From NCBI GenBank assembly GCA_030841105.1, contig JAVEDE010000094.1, forward strand, positions 1 to 64,000: 64,000 nucleotides of DNA, read 5' to 3'. Under the pieces are notes generated by a model. That model was not told the DNA's origin and did no database searches. It saw nothing but the letters and a program-made list of their open reading frames with translations. Origin of the DNA: Pyrinomonadaceae bacterium (GTDB lineage: Bacteria; Acidobacteriota; Blastocatellia; Pyrinomonadales; Pyrinomonadaceae). Positions 18,669 through 26,880 of the stretch are shown one piece after another (positions within the stretch are counted from its first letter, which is position 1; every line of letters starts with the position of its first letter). Both the position numbers and the translations under genes were made by a program.

Positions 18669-20163
18669 GGCTCACGATCCTCTCCGCGACCTGTCGCCCG
18701 CCGAGCACGACCATCGGCATTCCAGTGCCCGGCGTGGTGCTCGCGCCCGCGTAGTAGAGACCCGCGATCTCTTTGGAAAAATTTTTACTGCGGAGCGGGC
18801 CGAGTTGCAACAGGTTGTGCGCCGCGCCGAAGGCCGAACCGTCGTAGAGGCCGAAGCGACGCCGCCACTCGACGGGCGTATAAACTTCCTCGAAACGGAT
18901 GCGCTCTGCCGTGAGTTCGATGTCGTGGCGCGCGAGTGTCGCAAGCACGCGCGCGCGCACGTCTGTGACCGCCGCGTCCCAATCAGTGCCGGGCAACTCG
19001 CTCAAGACGGGCACGGGGACGAGCACGAAGACGGCCGTGTCGCCCGCGGGCGCGAGCGCGCGGTCGGTGGCCGAAGGGACGCTCACGTAAAACGGCAGGC
19101 CGCGCGGGATGCGCCCCCCCTTCATCAAATCGTCGAAGGCGGCGCGGTAGTCGTCCGGCAGAAAGATCGTGTGGTGGCCGAGGTTGCCGACCTCGCCGCG
19201 CACGCCCCAGTAAAAAGTCACGACGCCCGGCGTCATGCGCGTCCGCTCCGCCTTGCGCCGCAGGCTCGCGCTCACGCGCGCGTCGGCGTTGACGAGCGAC
19301 GTGTCGGTCGTCGGCACGTCAACGTTCGAGACGACGAGCGACGACGCGTGGAACGTGCCGTCGTGCAGTTCGAGACCCGTGACGCGCCCCGCCTCCGTCA
19401 CGATCTGGCGCACGGGTCGGTTCGTGTGAATCTCGATGCCGAGTTCGACGGCCAGTTTCGTGATCCCTCGGACGAGTCCGTAGATGCCGCCTTCGGGCAG
19501 CCACAGGCCGTAAGCCATCTCGCCGTAAGAGAGGATGGTGAACATGCCCGGCAGCGTGTAGGGCGAGCCGCCGAGATACATCGCGTAAGAGCCGAGGGCT
19601 TCGCGCAGGTGTCGGCTTTTGAAGTAGCGACGCAGTTGACCGTCGAGCGAACGCCAGATGCTCGTGCGCCGCAACTCCGACGCGCCGAGCGCGCCGAGCC
19701 AACGGACGGGGTTGTCCACGTTGCGACTCACCATCTTCTCGAAGGCGATGCGGTACTTCGCCTCCGCGTCGCGCATGAAGGCGAGCACGGCGGGGCGCGA
19801 GCCGGGTTCGAGCCGCTCGCACTCTTCCAGAAACTTCCGCAGGTCGCTCGACAGCGTGAAGCGCGTGCCGTCCTCCCACTGGAAACTGACCGAAGGCTCG
19901 ACGGGCAGCAGTTTCACGTAGTCGTGCAGGTTGCGCCCGGCGGCGGCGAACAGTTGCTCAAAGACCCACGGGTAGTTCAAAAGGGATGGCCCCGTGTCGA
20001 AGCGAAACCCGTCGCGCTCGATCAAATTCGCGCGCCCGCCCACGCGCGCGTTCGCCTCGTAGACGCTGACCGCGAAACCGGCCAGACGCAGGTGGATCGC
20101 CGCGCTCAACCCGCCGAGGCCGCCGCCCACGATCAATACATTTTTTTCCGTCGTCAACTTCAT
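18658..20163 (-). CDS. crtI: Phytoene desaturase
   Basis: A 501-residue CrtI, FAD-dependent, converting phytoene towards lycopene. It shows VLIVGGGLGGLSAAIHL (9-25), GGRANLIERDGFRFDTGPSL, the CrtI mid-region YAMYLGGSPYTLPGMFTILSYGEMAYG and the C-terminal YYAGASTTPGTGMPMVVLGG. Of the two desaturases here it is closer to classical bacterial CrtI (TPGTGMPMV) and follows crtB, so phytoene desaturation is the natural role. Its ATG ends the last unit of a seven-copy 14-bp tandem repeat that fills the spacer after crtB. No strong Shine-Dalgarno is visible, only GTGAAG. Confidence 0.93.
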   Translation of the reverse strand: MKLTTEKNVLIVGGGLGGLSAAIHLRLAGFAVSVYEANARVGGRANLIERDGFRFDTGPSLLNYPWVFEQLFAAAGRNLHDYVKLLPVEPSVSFQWEDGTRFTLSSDLRKFLEECERLEPGSRPAVLAFMRDAEAKYRIAFEKMVSRNVDNPVRWLGALGASELRRTSIWRSLDGQLRRYFKSRHLREALGSYAMYLGGSPYTLPGMFTILSYGEMAYGLWLPEGGIYGLVRGITKLAVELGIEIHTNRPVRQIVTEAGRVTGLELHDGTFHASSLVVSNVDVPTTDTSLVNADARVSASLRRKAERTRMTPGVVTFYWGVRGEVGNLGHHTIFLPDDYRAAFDDLMKGGRIPRGLPFYVSVPSATDRALAPAGDTAVFVLVPVPVLSELPGTDWDAAVTDVRARVLATLARHDIELTAERIRFEEVYTPVEWRRRFGLYDGSAFGAAHNLLQLGPLRSKNFSKEIAGLYYAGASTTPGTGMPMVVLGGRQVAERIVSHAR

Positions 20164-20258
20164 CCGAACTTCACTGTCAGACTTTTACCATCCGAGTTTG
20201 ACTGTCTAACTTTCACTATTCGAGTTTCACTACCTAGCTTTCACTAACGGAGTTTCAC
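20161..20258 (-). repeat. Seven-unit 14-bp tandem repeat filling the crtB-crtI spacer
   Basis: Read on the minus strand from the crtB stop, the units are AGTGAAACTCCGTT, AGTGAAAGCTAGGT, AGTGAAACTCGAAT, AGTGAAAGTTAGAC, AGTCAAACTCGGAT, GGTAAAAGTCTGAC and AGTGAAGTTCGGAT. The first contains the crtB TGA and the last runs into the crtI ATG. Odd and even units alternate, giving a 28-bp higher period. Because 14 is not a multiple of 3, TGA appears in all frames. Confidence 0.95.
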
Positions 20259-21286
20259 TTGCGTAAGTAAGCGAGCGGGATGCGCCAGTATTTGCTCGGC
20301 GGCAGGACGCCGAACTTCTCGCGCGCGGGCACGCTCTCGCGGTGCATCACGCCTTCGGGGCTGCGGCCGATGCGCTCGTTGAGGCGACGGTAGACGCCGA
20401 TGCAGGCGCGGATCGCGACCTGGCAATCGGGGTCAAAGGCGTCGAGGTCGCGCTCGGCGTCGAGGTAGTACGATTCGGCGATGTTCGCCAATTCGCGCAG
20501 CACGCGGGCGAGCGCGTAGCGTTGCCGCGCGTCCCATACGTCCGGCGCGGCGGCGTTGATGCCTTCCGCGCGCAGCATCTCTTGCGGCAGGTAGACGCGG
20601 CCGCGCCGCTGGTCTTCGCCCACGTCGCGCAGGAAGTTCGTCAGTTGCAGGGCGATGCCGAGCGCGCGTGCGCTCGCCTTGGCGCGCGCGAACTCGTGCG
20701 GCGCGCTCGCGCCGTAGACGTGCGCCAGAAAATAGCCGACGACGACTGCGCTGCCATAGATGTAATTTTCGATGAGATCGCCGAGCGTCTCGAACGGGCG
20801 CGGCGCGGCGTCGCGTCGCATGGCTGCGAGGAAGGCGCGGTAGTGTTCGGGCGGGATGCCGCGCTCGCGCACGACCTTCGTGAAGCTCGCCAGAAAGCAA
20901 GGCACGTCCGCGCGCAGTGCATCGTGGAGAGACGACGCGCGGAGTCCCTCTTCGTAACGCTCGCCCCAGTCGTCTAAGAGGCGCAACTGCGCGGGGCGTT
21001 CGAGCGGGAACGTGTCCACGATCTCGTCCGGGTAGCGCACGGCGGCATAGACGGCCTCCACCTCCGCGCGCTTGGCCGCGGGAAGGAAGCGACTGACGAT
21101 AAAGAAACTCGTGGTGTAAGCGCGCATGACGGCGCGCGCCTCTTTCGTGATGACGAGCCATGCCGCGCGCTCAGAGTTTGCCGCGAGAGCGCGTGCGCGC
21201 GTCCGCCGCTCGACGGCCTCCCAGTCCGCGAGCGTCCAGACGCCGCCTTGCTCCTTTGTGCTGCTACTGCTATTGGGCGAGAGCAT
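20255..21286 (-). CDS. crtB: Phytoene synthase
   Basis: A 343-residue squalene/phytoene synthase that condenses two GGPP to phytoene. It has AYTTSFFIVSRFLPAAKR, the first aspartate motif as YPDEIVD and the second as NFLRDVGEDQRRGRVYLP, with YIYGSAVVVGYFLAHVYG between them. In the first motif the usual DD is DE, a tolerated change. The ATG at 21286 follows a 296-base spacer, so it may have its own promoter or be read from the ribA-idi-SDR message. Confidence 0.95.
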   Translation of the reverse strand: MLSPNSSSSTKEQGGVWTLADWEAVERRTRARALAANSERAAWLVITKEARAVMRAYTTSFFIVSRFLPAAKRAEVEAVYAAVRYPDEIVDTFPLERPAQLRLLDDWGERYEEGLRASSLHDALRADVPCFLASFTKVVRERGIPPEHYRAFLAAMRRDAAPRPFETLGDLIENYIYGSAVVVGYFLAHVYGASAPHEFARAKASARALGIALQLTNFLRDVGEDQRRGRVYLPQEMLRAEGINAAAPDVWDARQRYALARVLRELANIAESYYLDAERDLDAFDPDCQVAIRACIGVYRRLNERIGRSPEGVMHRESVPAREKFGVLPPSKYWRIPLAYLRK

Positions 21287-21582
21287 AAGTTACTTCAAAC
21301 TGCTTTGTCGTCAGGCGGCCGCTGAAAAGAGCGTCAACAATTCGTCGAGCGGGTGCGAAACGGGTCGGCAAACTTTTTAAACTCACCACCGGCGCGGATG
21401 AGCGCGCCCGAATAGAAGGGCTTCAACGCAAGCCCCTCGTAATCGAGCGCGCGCCCCGCTTCAAAGTCTTGTCCAACATCTCGTCCAAAATCATTTCAAC
21501 ATCCCGCGACATCAAACCGTCACTCCGCACGTCGCTTGTCAGCCCGCGCGCATGCGCGTCTGCGACTCGCAACCGCGCGCGT
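21287..21582. other. Spacer between SDR gene and crtB, no clear gene
   Basis: A 296-base gap inside an otherwise tight gene series. On the minus strand a 29-codon frame (MSRDVEMILDEMLDKTLK...) and, in another frame, the stretch YEGLALKPFYSGALIRAGG read like protein but have no intact gene around them. They may be remnants of a lost operon gene or chance. I see no convincing promoter. Confidence 0.35.
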
Positions 21583-22308
21583 TTACAACTGGTGCGACTC
21601 CGGCTGCAAGACGAGTTCGCCGACGACGCCTTCGCCCTCTTGACTCGCCGCGAAGAGAACAGCGCGGGCGGCCGCTTCGACCGTCAACATTTTCTCTCGC
21701 TGCACTCTCAACGTGATTTGATCCCAGAAACTCGTATCCACGCCGCCGAGGTGCAGCAGGCTGAAACGCACGCCCGCGCGCTTCGTCTCCAACGCGAGCG
21801 ACTTGAGCATTCCCGTCAGCGCATATTTCGACGCGCAGTAGGCGGCGGCCTGCGCCATCGGCGCGCGCCCCAGTATGCCGGGCAGCGCGATGACGTGCCC
21901 GCCGCGCTGTCGCTCCATCAAAGGCACGATCGCCTTGCAGAGCAGAAACGCGCCCCGCACGTTGACACTTAACAAACGCTCAAACTCCTCTTCCGTCGTT
22001 TCGGCGAACGACTTCAACACGCCCTCGCCCGCCGTGTAGACGAGCGTGTCAACGCGCCCGAAGCGTTCGACGCTCTCAGCCACGAGTCGCTCGACGCTCG
22101 ACGCGTCGGTCGCGTCCGTCGGGACTGAGAGCACGGGCGTCTGGTGTCGCCGTTCGATCTCGAATTCGAGTTCGGCCAGTTCCCGTTCGTTCCTTGAGGC
22201 CAGAACCAAACTCGCTCCCGCCTCCGCGAACAACAACGCCGAGGCGCGACCGATGCCGCGCCCCGCCCCCACGATCAGCAACACCTTCTCCGCCAACGCC
22301 ACGCTCAT
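21583..22308 (-). CDS. SDR-fold oxidoreductase lacking the catalytic Ser
   Basis: A 241-residue short-chain dehydrogenase-fold protein. The cofactor motif GAGRGIG (14-20), N116 (NVRG) and the Y157-x3-K161 pair (YCASK) are present. The position of the catalytic Ser, 13 residues before the Tyr, is Gly144 (ALPGILG instead of NISS..G). It may therefore be a weak, altered or non-catalytic member. Its ATG overlaps the idi stop as ATGA (22305-22308), placing it firmly in the isoprenoid operon. A role in tailoring or quinone/isoprenoid redox chemistry is possible but not shown. Confidence 0.82.
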   Translation of the reverse strand: MSVALAEKVLLIVGAGRGIGRASALLFAEAGASLVLASRNERELAELEFEIERRHQTPVLSVPTDATDASSVERLVAESVERFGRVDTLVYTAGEGVLKSFAETTEEEFERLLSVNVRGAFLLCKAIVPLMERQRGGHVIALPGILGRAPMAQAAAYCASKYALTGMLKSLALETKRAGVRFSLLHLGGVDTSFWDQITLRVQREKMLTVEAAARAVLFAASQEGEGVVGELVLQPESHQL

Positions 22309-22865
22309 CTCCCGTCACGCCCCAACGCGCCGCCCGCCTGAAAACTGTATTCCTCTTCCACGCGCGCCCAGCCGTCCGTCGCGAGCGCCACCCGCAGCCA
22401 GTAGGTGTAATCTTCCGGCCGCTCGCGCACGTCGCGCCGCAGTTCGCCGGGCGTCATCCACTTCCAGTCTTCAACTTCCGACTCGTCTGCGACGAACGCG
22501 CCGTCGAACTCGCCGACGAAGACGTGATCGTATTCGTGCTCGATCAACTCGTTCGCGAACTCGGCGCGGTACACGAACTCGAAGGCCGCGCGCAGTTCGC
22601 AATCGAAGTTCATCTCTTCGCGCAGGCGGCGGCGCGCGGCCGCGGCCGTGGATTCGTCCGGGCGCGGGTGGCCGCAGCAGGTGTTCGACCAGAGACCGCC
22701 GGAGTGGTACTTCGCCTTCGCGCGACGTTGCAGCAGCAGTTGGCCTTCGGAGTTGAAGACGAAGATCGAGAAGGCGCGGTGCAGTCGCCCCGCCGCGTGC
22801 GCCGCCAGTTTTTCCGACGCGCCCAACTCCCGGTCGTGTTCGTCTACGAGTATGACTTGTTCCAT
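22305..22865 (-). CDS. idi: Isopentenyl-diphosphate delta-isomerase, type 1
   Basis: A 186-residue type 1 IDI, interconverting IPP and DMAPP to feed CrtE. Metal and catalytic residues are in place: His23 and His30 (GRLHRAFSIF), the NTCCGHP loop with Cys64 and His66, and the EYDHVFVGEFD glutamate region. The start is the ATG at MEQVILVDEHD; an in-frame GTG two codons upstream fits the GGAAGG site slightly better and cannot be excluded. The extra 37 residues of the longest frame overlap ribA and were dropped. Confidence 0.95.
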   Translation of the reverse strand: MEQVILVDEHDRELGASEKLAAHAAGRLHRAFSIFVFNSEGQLLLQRRAKAKYHSGGLWSNTCCGHPRPDESTAAAARRRLREEMNFDCELRAAFEFVYRAEFANELIEHEYDHVFVGEFDGAFVADESEVEDWKWMTPGELRRDVRERPEDYTYWLRVALATDGWARVEEEYSFQAGGALGRDGR

Positions 22866-22896
22866 CAACACCACTTGACCTTCCGCCCGTCGCCGC

Positions 22897-23568
22897 TCAA
22901 TTGATCTGTTCGAACAGATGACCCATCCTGAGCTTCTTCGTGCGCAGGTAAAACTCCGCCTCGCGCGGCGGCGCACTCTCCAGCGGCACGCGCTCGACGA
23001 TCTCCAACCCGCCTTCCTCCAGCGCGCGCAGCTTGAGAGGATTATTCGACATCACGCGCACTTTCGACAATCCCAACTCGCGCAGGATTTCGACACACTG
23101 GCGATACTCGCGCAGGTCAACGGCTAGCCCCAACCGCTCGTTGGCTTCCACGGTGTCCGCGCCGTCGTCCTGCAAGGCGTAGGCGCGTATCTTGTTGATG
23201 ATGCCGATGCCCCGCCCCTCTTGCAGTTGATAAACTATCGCGCCGCGCCCTTCGCGCCCGATGAGTTCGAGCGCGGTTTGGAGTTGCGTGCCGCAGTCGC
23301 ATTTCGTCGAGCCGAACACGTCGCCCGTCAGGCATTGCGAATGGATGCGGACGAGCGTCGGCAGCCCCGGCGCGAGTTCCCCTTTGAAGAGACAGACGAA
23401 CTCTTCGGCCGTCGTCAGAGAGCGATAGCCCGCGATGCGAAACTCGCCCCAACGCGTCGGCAGCCGCGCCTCCGTCACGCGCTCCACCGTCGCCGTCGCC
23501 GTCGTTGTCGCCGCCGTCGAACCACCGACCCAAGAAGCCCCTTGCTCATTTAACTTTTCGACAAACAC
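22897..23568 (-). CDS. ribA: GTP cyclohydrolase II
   Basis: A 223-residue RibA that opens GTP in the first step of riboflavin synthesis. The zinc ligands Cys79, Cys90 and Cys92 lie in [17 protein letters not shown], followed by [15 protein letters not shown] and VMSNNPLKL. It is not fused to RibB. An N-terminal Thr/Ala run (about 18-28) comes from a GTC-type trinucleotide tract. The start is GTG 23568 with AAGGAG 5 bases before it. As first gene of the carotenoid series it could raise FAD supply for the two CrtI-type desaturases (inference). Confidence 0.95.
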   Translation of the reverse strand: MFVEKLNEQGASWVGGSTAATTTATATVERVTEARLPTRWGEFRIAGYRSLTTAEEFVCLFKGELAPGLPTLVRIHSQCLTGDVFGSTKCDCGTQLQTALELIGREGRGAIVYQLQEGRGIGIINKIRAYALQDDGADTVEANERLGLAVDLREYRQCVEILRELGLSKVRVMSNNPLKLRALEEGGLEIVERVPLESAPPREAEFYLRTKKLRMGHLFEQIN

Positions 23569-23620
23569 GAAGTCTCCTTCCCGCCTCCCGACGCGCCGGG
23601 ATTACTGTTCCCTTTGCACG

Positions 23621-23707
23621 TTTTGAACGTTTCATACAATAGCAAAGATTCGCCCTCTGTCAAGTTAATAATTATATCTACGATTCTTGGAAACAGTTTG
23701 AACGGTT
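23621..23707. promoter_or_regulatory. Candidate CarH operator repeats
   Basis: Two copies of a TTTGAACG-GTTT motif: TTTTGAACGTTT near 23621-23632, over the predicted start of transcription, and GTTTGAACGGTTT near 23695-23707, upstream of the -35 and between the divergent genes. An AACAA-N6-TTGTT inverted repeat lies near 23730-23745, upstream of carH. MerR-type CarH proteins repress by covering such promoter elements. The motif itself is not the published CarH site. Confidence 0.4.
23636..23663 (-). promoter_or_regulatory. Promoter of the ribA-idi-carotenoid operon
   Basis: On the minus strand TTGACA (23658-23663) and TATTGT (23636-23641) are 16 bases apart, about 70-95 bases before the ribA start, in a local AT-rich stretch. 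The transcript would begin near 23629. Confidence 0.6.
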
Positions 23708-23785
23708 TGGGCGAATTTTATTTACTTTAACAACTTAATTTGTTAGAGTCTCCGCCGACGCCTGAGAGACGGTGCGCGGGAGCAT

Positions 23786-24742
23786 ATGAAAAGCTACACG
23801 TCGGGGAAAAATTTAACCAGCAAGGAGGCGGCGCGCGTGCTGGGCGCGAGCGAGGCTTCCGTCAAACGCTGGGCTGACGGCGGCCTGCTGCCGTCGGAAA
23901 AAACGGCGGGCGGGCACAGGAGATTTCGCCCCGAAGATGTCGCGCGCTTCAAACGTGAGAACTGCGGCGCAACGTCCAACGCGCCGCGCCGGGGTCGCCA
24001 CGCGGGCGCAGATGTTGATGCCGTCGCGTCGTCGCGTTCAGAAGGCGTGGCCGCTGTCGAGACGGAGAACACGGCGAGCGTCGAGGCGTCGGTCGCGTCG
24101 CTATTCGACGCGCTGACGCGAGGGGACGGGGAAGAGACATCCGCGCTGCTCGTCAAGTCTTACCTCGGCGGCCGACCGCTCGCCTTCATCTTCGACAGAC
24201 TGCTGGCCGCGGCGATGCGGAAGATCGGAGACCTCTGGCATCAGGGCAATCTCACCGTCGCGCAGGAGCACCTCGCCACGCGCGCCGCCATGAGCGCGCT
24301 GCACACGCTGGACAAGGTGGTAGCCGAACCGGAGGCCAACAACTTACTGGCCGTCTGTTGCGGCGCGGAAGACGACTTCCACGAACTGCCGCTGCAATGC
24401 ACTGAGTTGCTGCTCAAACACGAAGGCTGGGAAGTTTTGAATCTGGGGCCGAACACGCCCTTCTACGCGCTCACGGAAATGGTCGCGCGCCTGCACCCGC
24501 GGCTCGTCTGCGTGGCCTCCACGATCCCCGGCGATCTGGATCGCGCCGTGCGCGAGTTTCGCGAACTGCGCGCGGCGGCCGCACGCGTGGGCGGATCAAT
24601 CGTCCTCGGCGGCGCAGGCTTCGCCGACGCGGGCGTGCGGCGCAGACTCCCCGCCGAACTCCACGCAGACAACTTTCAACAACTGCACACCTATGCCGAC
24701 TCGCTCGCGACGACACGACCGCCTGATGTGACACCTCAATAA
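23786..24742 (+). CDS. carH: CarH-type MerR/B12-dependent photoreceptor repressor
   Basis: A 318-residue regulator: MerR winged helix (about 8-60, TSKEAARVLGASEASVKRWADGGLLP and AGGHRRF), a linker, then a B12-binding four-helix bundle and Rossmann domain. The residues that define the CarH photoreceptor are present: W151-H152, E161-H162 (W-x9-EH spacing as in Thermus CarH W131, H132, E141, H142) and H199 in D-x-H as the lower cobalt ligand. In this family adenosylcobalamin drives a DNA-binding tetramer in the dark, and light breaks it. It is divergent from the carotenoid operon, so light-induced derepression is the likely job. GGGAG precedes the ATG. Confidence 0.92.
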   Translation: MKSYTSGKNLTSKEAARVLGASEASVKRWADGGLLPSEKTAGGHRRFRPEDVARFKRENCGATSNAPRRGRHAGADVDAVASSRSEGVAAVETENTASVEASVASLFDALTRGDGEETSALLVKSYLGGRPLAFIFDRLLAAAMRKIGDLWHQGNLTVAQEHLATRAAMSALHTLDKVVAEPEANNLLAVCCGAEDDFHELPLQCTELLLKHEGWEVLNLGPNTPFYALTEMVARLHPRLVCVASTIPGDLDRAVREFRELRAAAARVGGSIVLGGAGFADAGVRRRLPAELHADNFQQLHTYADSLATTRPPDVTPQ

Positions 24743-24782
24743 GCCACGCCCGAAGAAGGTCAAGCCACGCCCGAAGAACGTC
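24741..24782 (+). repeat. 21-bp tandem duplication after carH
   Basis: AAGCCACGCCCGAAGAAGGTC is followed by AAGCCACGCCCGAAGAACGTC (20 of 21 identical). The first unit starts on the carH stop codon. Confidence 0.85.
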
Positions 24783-24795
24783 CACAAAACTTAAC

Positions 24796-24859
24796 CACGA
24801 AGGCACGAAGACACGTCGTTAAACTTGTAAAGTTAACGACGTGTCTTCATGCCTTTGTG
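24796..24859. terminator. 27-bp hairpin between convergent genes (possible REP-like element)
   Basis: Arms 24796-24822 and 24833-24859 pair over 27 bases with two wobble positions and a 10-base loop. The left arm reads CACGAAGGCACGAAGACACG, a sequence style often seen as dispersed repeats in environmental bacteria. It lies between carH and a convergent small gene, so it can act as a two-way terminator. There is no long T-run. Confidence 0.6.
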
Positions 24860-24906
24860 AGTAATTGTTCGCGCTTAGTTTAATGACACATTCCAAGCAA
24901 CACGCT

Positions 24907-25161
24907 TCACTCGCCCGCCTGAGTGTCGAGCGATTGGAGCGCGCGTTCGAGCATCGCGCGGTGCGCGGGATTCGTCGCGCGGCTGAGTTGATCGAGGATG
25001 CGTGCTCTAGAGAGGCGAAGGGATTCCAGTTTCGCTTCGCGCTCGCGCTCTTCGGGCGTGGAGTTGTTTTTGCGCTGGCGCGCTTCCGCCGCCGCCTGCT
25101 GACGCTCCATAGCATCTTCCATCTGCCCCGCCAGCGCGTCCCCGTCCCATCCTCCGGCCAT
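24907..25161 (-). CDS. Small coiled-coil-like hypothetical protein
   Basis: An 84-residue protein, mostly charged helix (EDAMERQQAAAEARQRKNN, EREREAKLESLRLSRARI), likely a short coiled coil. No family was recognised. The start is ATG 25161, with AAGGAGG 7 bases upstream; the longer frame from 25200 has no such site. It follows the release-factor-like gene by about 70 bases on the same strand and may be co-transcribed with it. Confidence 0.6.
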   Translation of the reverse strand: MAGGWDGDALAGQMEDAMERQQAAAEARQRKNNSTPEEREREAKLESLRLSRARILDQLSRATNPAHRAMLERALQSLDTQAGE

Positions 25162-25230
25162 CTCGTCGCCTCCTTCCCGCCCATCGCAGAGCATCATCAA
25201 CCAGACTCGTCTACCAACCGCAACACTCGT

Positions 25231-25578
25231 TCACTCGTCCGTTCCAGACTTCGACCGCGAACGCTTCAAACGCGAGCGACGCGCCTTCGCTTCGAGCGTG
25301 CGCTCCTTCGCGCCTTTCGTGGCGCGCGTCGGGACGCGCTTCGTCGGGCGATGGTTCAATTTCTCCACGCGCTCGCGTAGCTTGCGCAGGCAGTCCGCCT
25401 TGTTCCGGTGCTGGCTGCGCTCCTCGCGGCAGGTGACGACCACGCCCGAAGGCGCGTGTGTGAGCCGCACCGCGCTCTCCGTCTTGTTGACGTGCTGGCC
25501 GCCGGGGCCGCTCGCGCGGAAAGTGTCAACCTCGCACTCGCGCAGCAACTCTTCGTCGGATTCCGGCAGTATGATCAT
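25231..25578 (-). CDS. Peptide chain release factor-like protein (RF-1 domain)
   Basis: A 115-residue single-domain protein with the peptidyl-tRNA hydrolysis motif GGQ (26-28) in [19 protein letters not shown], followed by a basic tail ([13 protein letters not shown]). It has no codon-recognition domain, like ArfB/YaeJ and the mitochondrial C12orf65 group that rescue stalled ribosomes. The conserved THxPSG and RSQ..N..A blocks agree. Which rescue subgroup it belongs to is uncertain. The start ATG at [10 protein letters not shown] was preferred over a 19-residue N-terminal extension with no family match. Confidence 0.88.
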   Translation of the reverse strand: MIILPESDEELLRECEVDTFRASGPGGQHVNKTESAVRLTHAPSGVVVTCREERSQHRNKADCLRKLRERVEKLNHRPTKRVPTRATKGAKERTLEAKARRSRLKRSRSKSGTDE

Positions 25579-25642
25579 CGCACTTACTCGAACGAACAAA
25601 GCAACGCGTCTAACATTCGGCGCACGCGCCTTCACGCGCGGC

Positions 25643-26815
25643 TCAGGAAAGTTTGATGACGTTTTTGATCCCGCCGACTTTGCCGAGCAACAGATCGCGG
25701 TGCTCCTCGATGGGGACGCGCGCGGTGATGAGCGAGTTGACGACCTCAGGCCAACGCGTGTGGAAGATTTCGAGATCGCGGATGGCGGCCTCGAAGGCGT
25801 CGCGCCCGGCGTTGACCGTGCCGAAAGCCAACTGATTGCGGAGCACCAGATTGCGCATCAGCAAGTCCGTGTCAACCTCGACGGGGGCTTTCCTTCCCGG
25901 CACGCCCGTGAAGACGAACACGCCGTTCGTGTCGAGATACTTCATCACCTCGAAGGCCAGCCCGGACGCGCCCACCGCTTCGTAGACGAGATCGATCCCG
26001 CCGACCTGCTTCGCCAACCCTTCGACCCCGTGCGGCTCGGACGAGACGTACTTCGCGCCAAAGGCTTCGACGAGTCGAGCCTTGTCGCTCGTCGCCGCTT
26101 CGCGCGAATAGACGTAGGTGTCGAACCCCGCGACGACGAGCGCCATCGCGCCGAGCAACCCGACCGGCCCCGCGCCGAGCACGACCGCGCGCCGGTAGAG
26201 CCACTCGCGCCCGCCCGCATTCTCAGGCAGCGGCGCAGTCTCAGCACCGGCAGTGGCGGGCGCGTTGGTCTCGCCGGACTGCGGGGAAAACCACCACGGC
26301 AGCCGCTTCTGCATGTGCCACACTTCGGTCAGAGCCTTCTCGGCGATGGTCAACGGCTCGACCAGCACGCCGACCTCGCGCAGTTGCGCGGGCACGACGT
26401 TCATGTATTGCTCTTCGTCAACGACGAACTCCGTCAGGTAGCCGTGCTGCTCCTTGATGCCGCGCTCGGTGAAGTCGCCCGTGAAGCAAAAGTCCTGCCG
26501 CCCCATCCGGCACGCGACGCAAGTCTCGTGCGGGCACGGGCGGCGCACCGACGCGATGACCAGATCGCCGCGCTTGACCCGACTCACCTCGTCGCCGGTC
26601 TCGACCACTTCGGAGAGTGATTCGTGGCCGATCAACAGGTAGGGCGAATCTTTGGGCGGCGTGCCGTACTCGAAGGCGCAAATCTCTTTGTCCGTGCCGC
26701 AAATTCCGACTTCGAGCACGCGCAGTTTAACTTCGGTCGGCGACGTAAGACGCGGCTCTTCGTGCTCGACGAGTTTGATTTCCTTCTCTTCGGGGAAGAC
26801 GGCGACTGCTTTCAT
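25643..26815 (-). CDS. Zinc-dependent glucose/alcohol dehydrogenase (MDR)
   Basis: A 390-residue medium-chain dehydrogenase of the glucose dehydrogenase group. Catalytic zinc ligands are Cys39 (GICGTDKE) and the GHE motif. The structural zinc cysteines are in [19 protein letters not shown]. Family blocks [16 protein letters not shown] and [12 protein letters not shown] are visible, as is the NAD(P) motif [10 protein letters not shown]. An Ala/Pro-rich insertion (about 184-206) sits before the Rossmann fold. It probably oxidises an aldose to a lactone; the gluconokinase at 38888 could act downstream of such a product. Start ATG 26815. Confidence 0.9.
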   Translation of the reverse strand: MKAVAVFPEEKEIKLVEHEEPRLTSPTEVKLRVLEVGICGTDKEICAFEYGTPPKDSPYLLIGHESLSEVVETGDEVSRVKRGDLVIASVRRPCPHETCVACRMGRQDFCFTGDFTERGIKEQHGYLTEFVVDEEQYMNVVPAQLREVGVLVEPLTIAEKALTEVWHMQKRLPWWFSPQSGETNAPATAGAETAPLPENAGGREWLYRRAVVLGAGPVGLLGAMALVVAGFDTYVYSREAATSDKARLVEAFGAKYVSSEPHGVEGLAKQVGGIDLVYEAVGASGLAFEVMKYLDTNGVFVFTGVPGRKAPVEVDTDLLMRNLVLRNQLAFGTVNAGRDAFEAAIRDLEIFHTRWPEVVNSLITARVPIEEHRDLLLGKVGGIKNVIKLS

Positions 26816-26880
26816 AGTTTTATGCTCGCGTTTGTTAGCGGTGTGAATTTACGACATCCTGTCTCGTCACTGCGCCCTGC

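Noticed and set aside
18667-20247. 526-codon plus-strand frame over crtI
   Set aside because: Same antisense effect; the crtI reading is unmistakable.
20161-20258. CRISPR array
   Set aside because: Units are contiguous 14-mers without spacers and degenerate; no cas genes.
21370-21582. Small gene or pseudogene between the SDR gene and crtB
   Set aside because: Only short frames in different phases; no family match by eye, so listed as a spacer.
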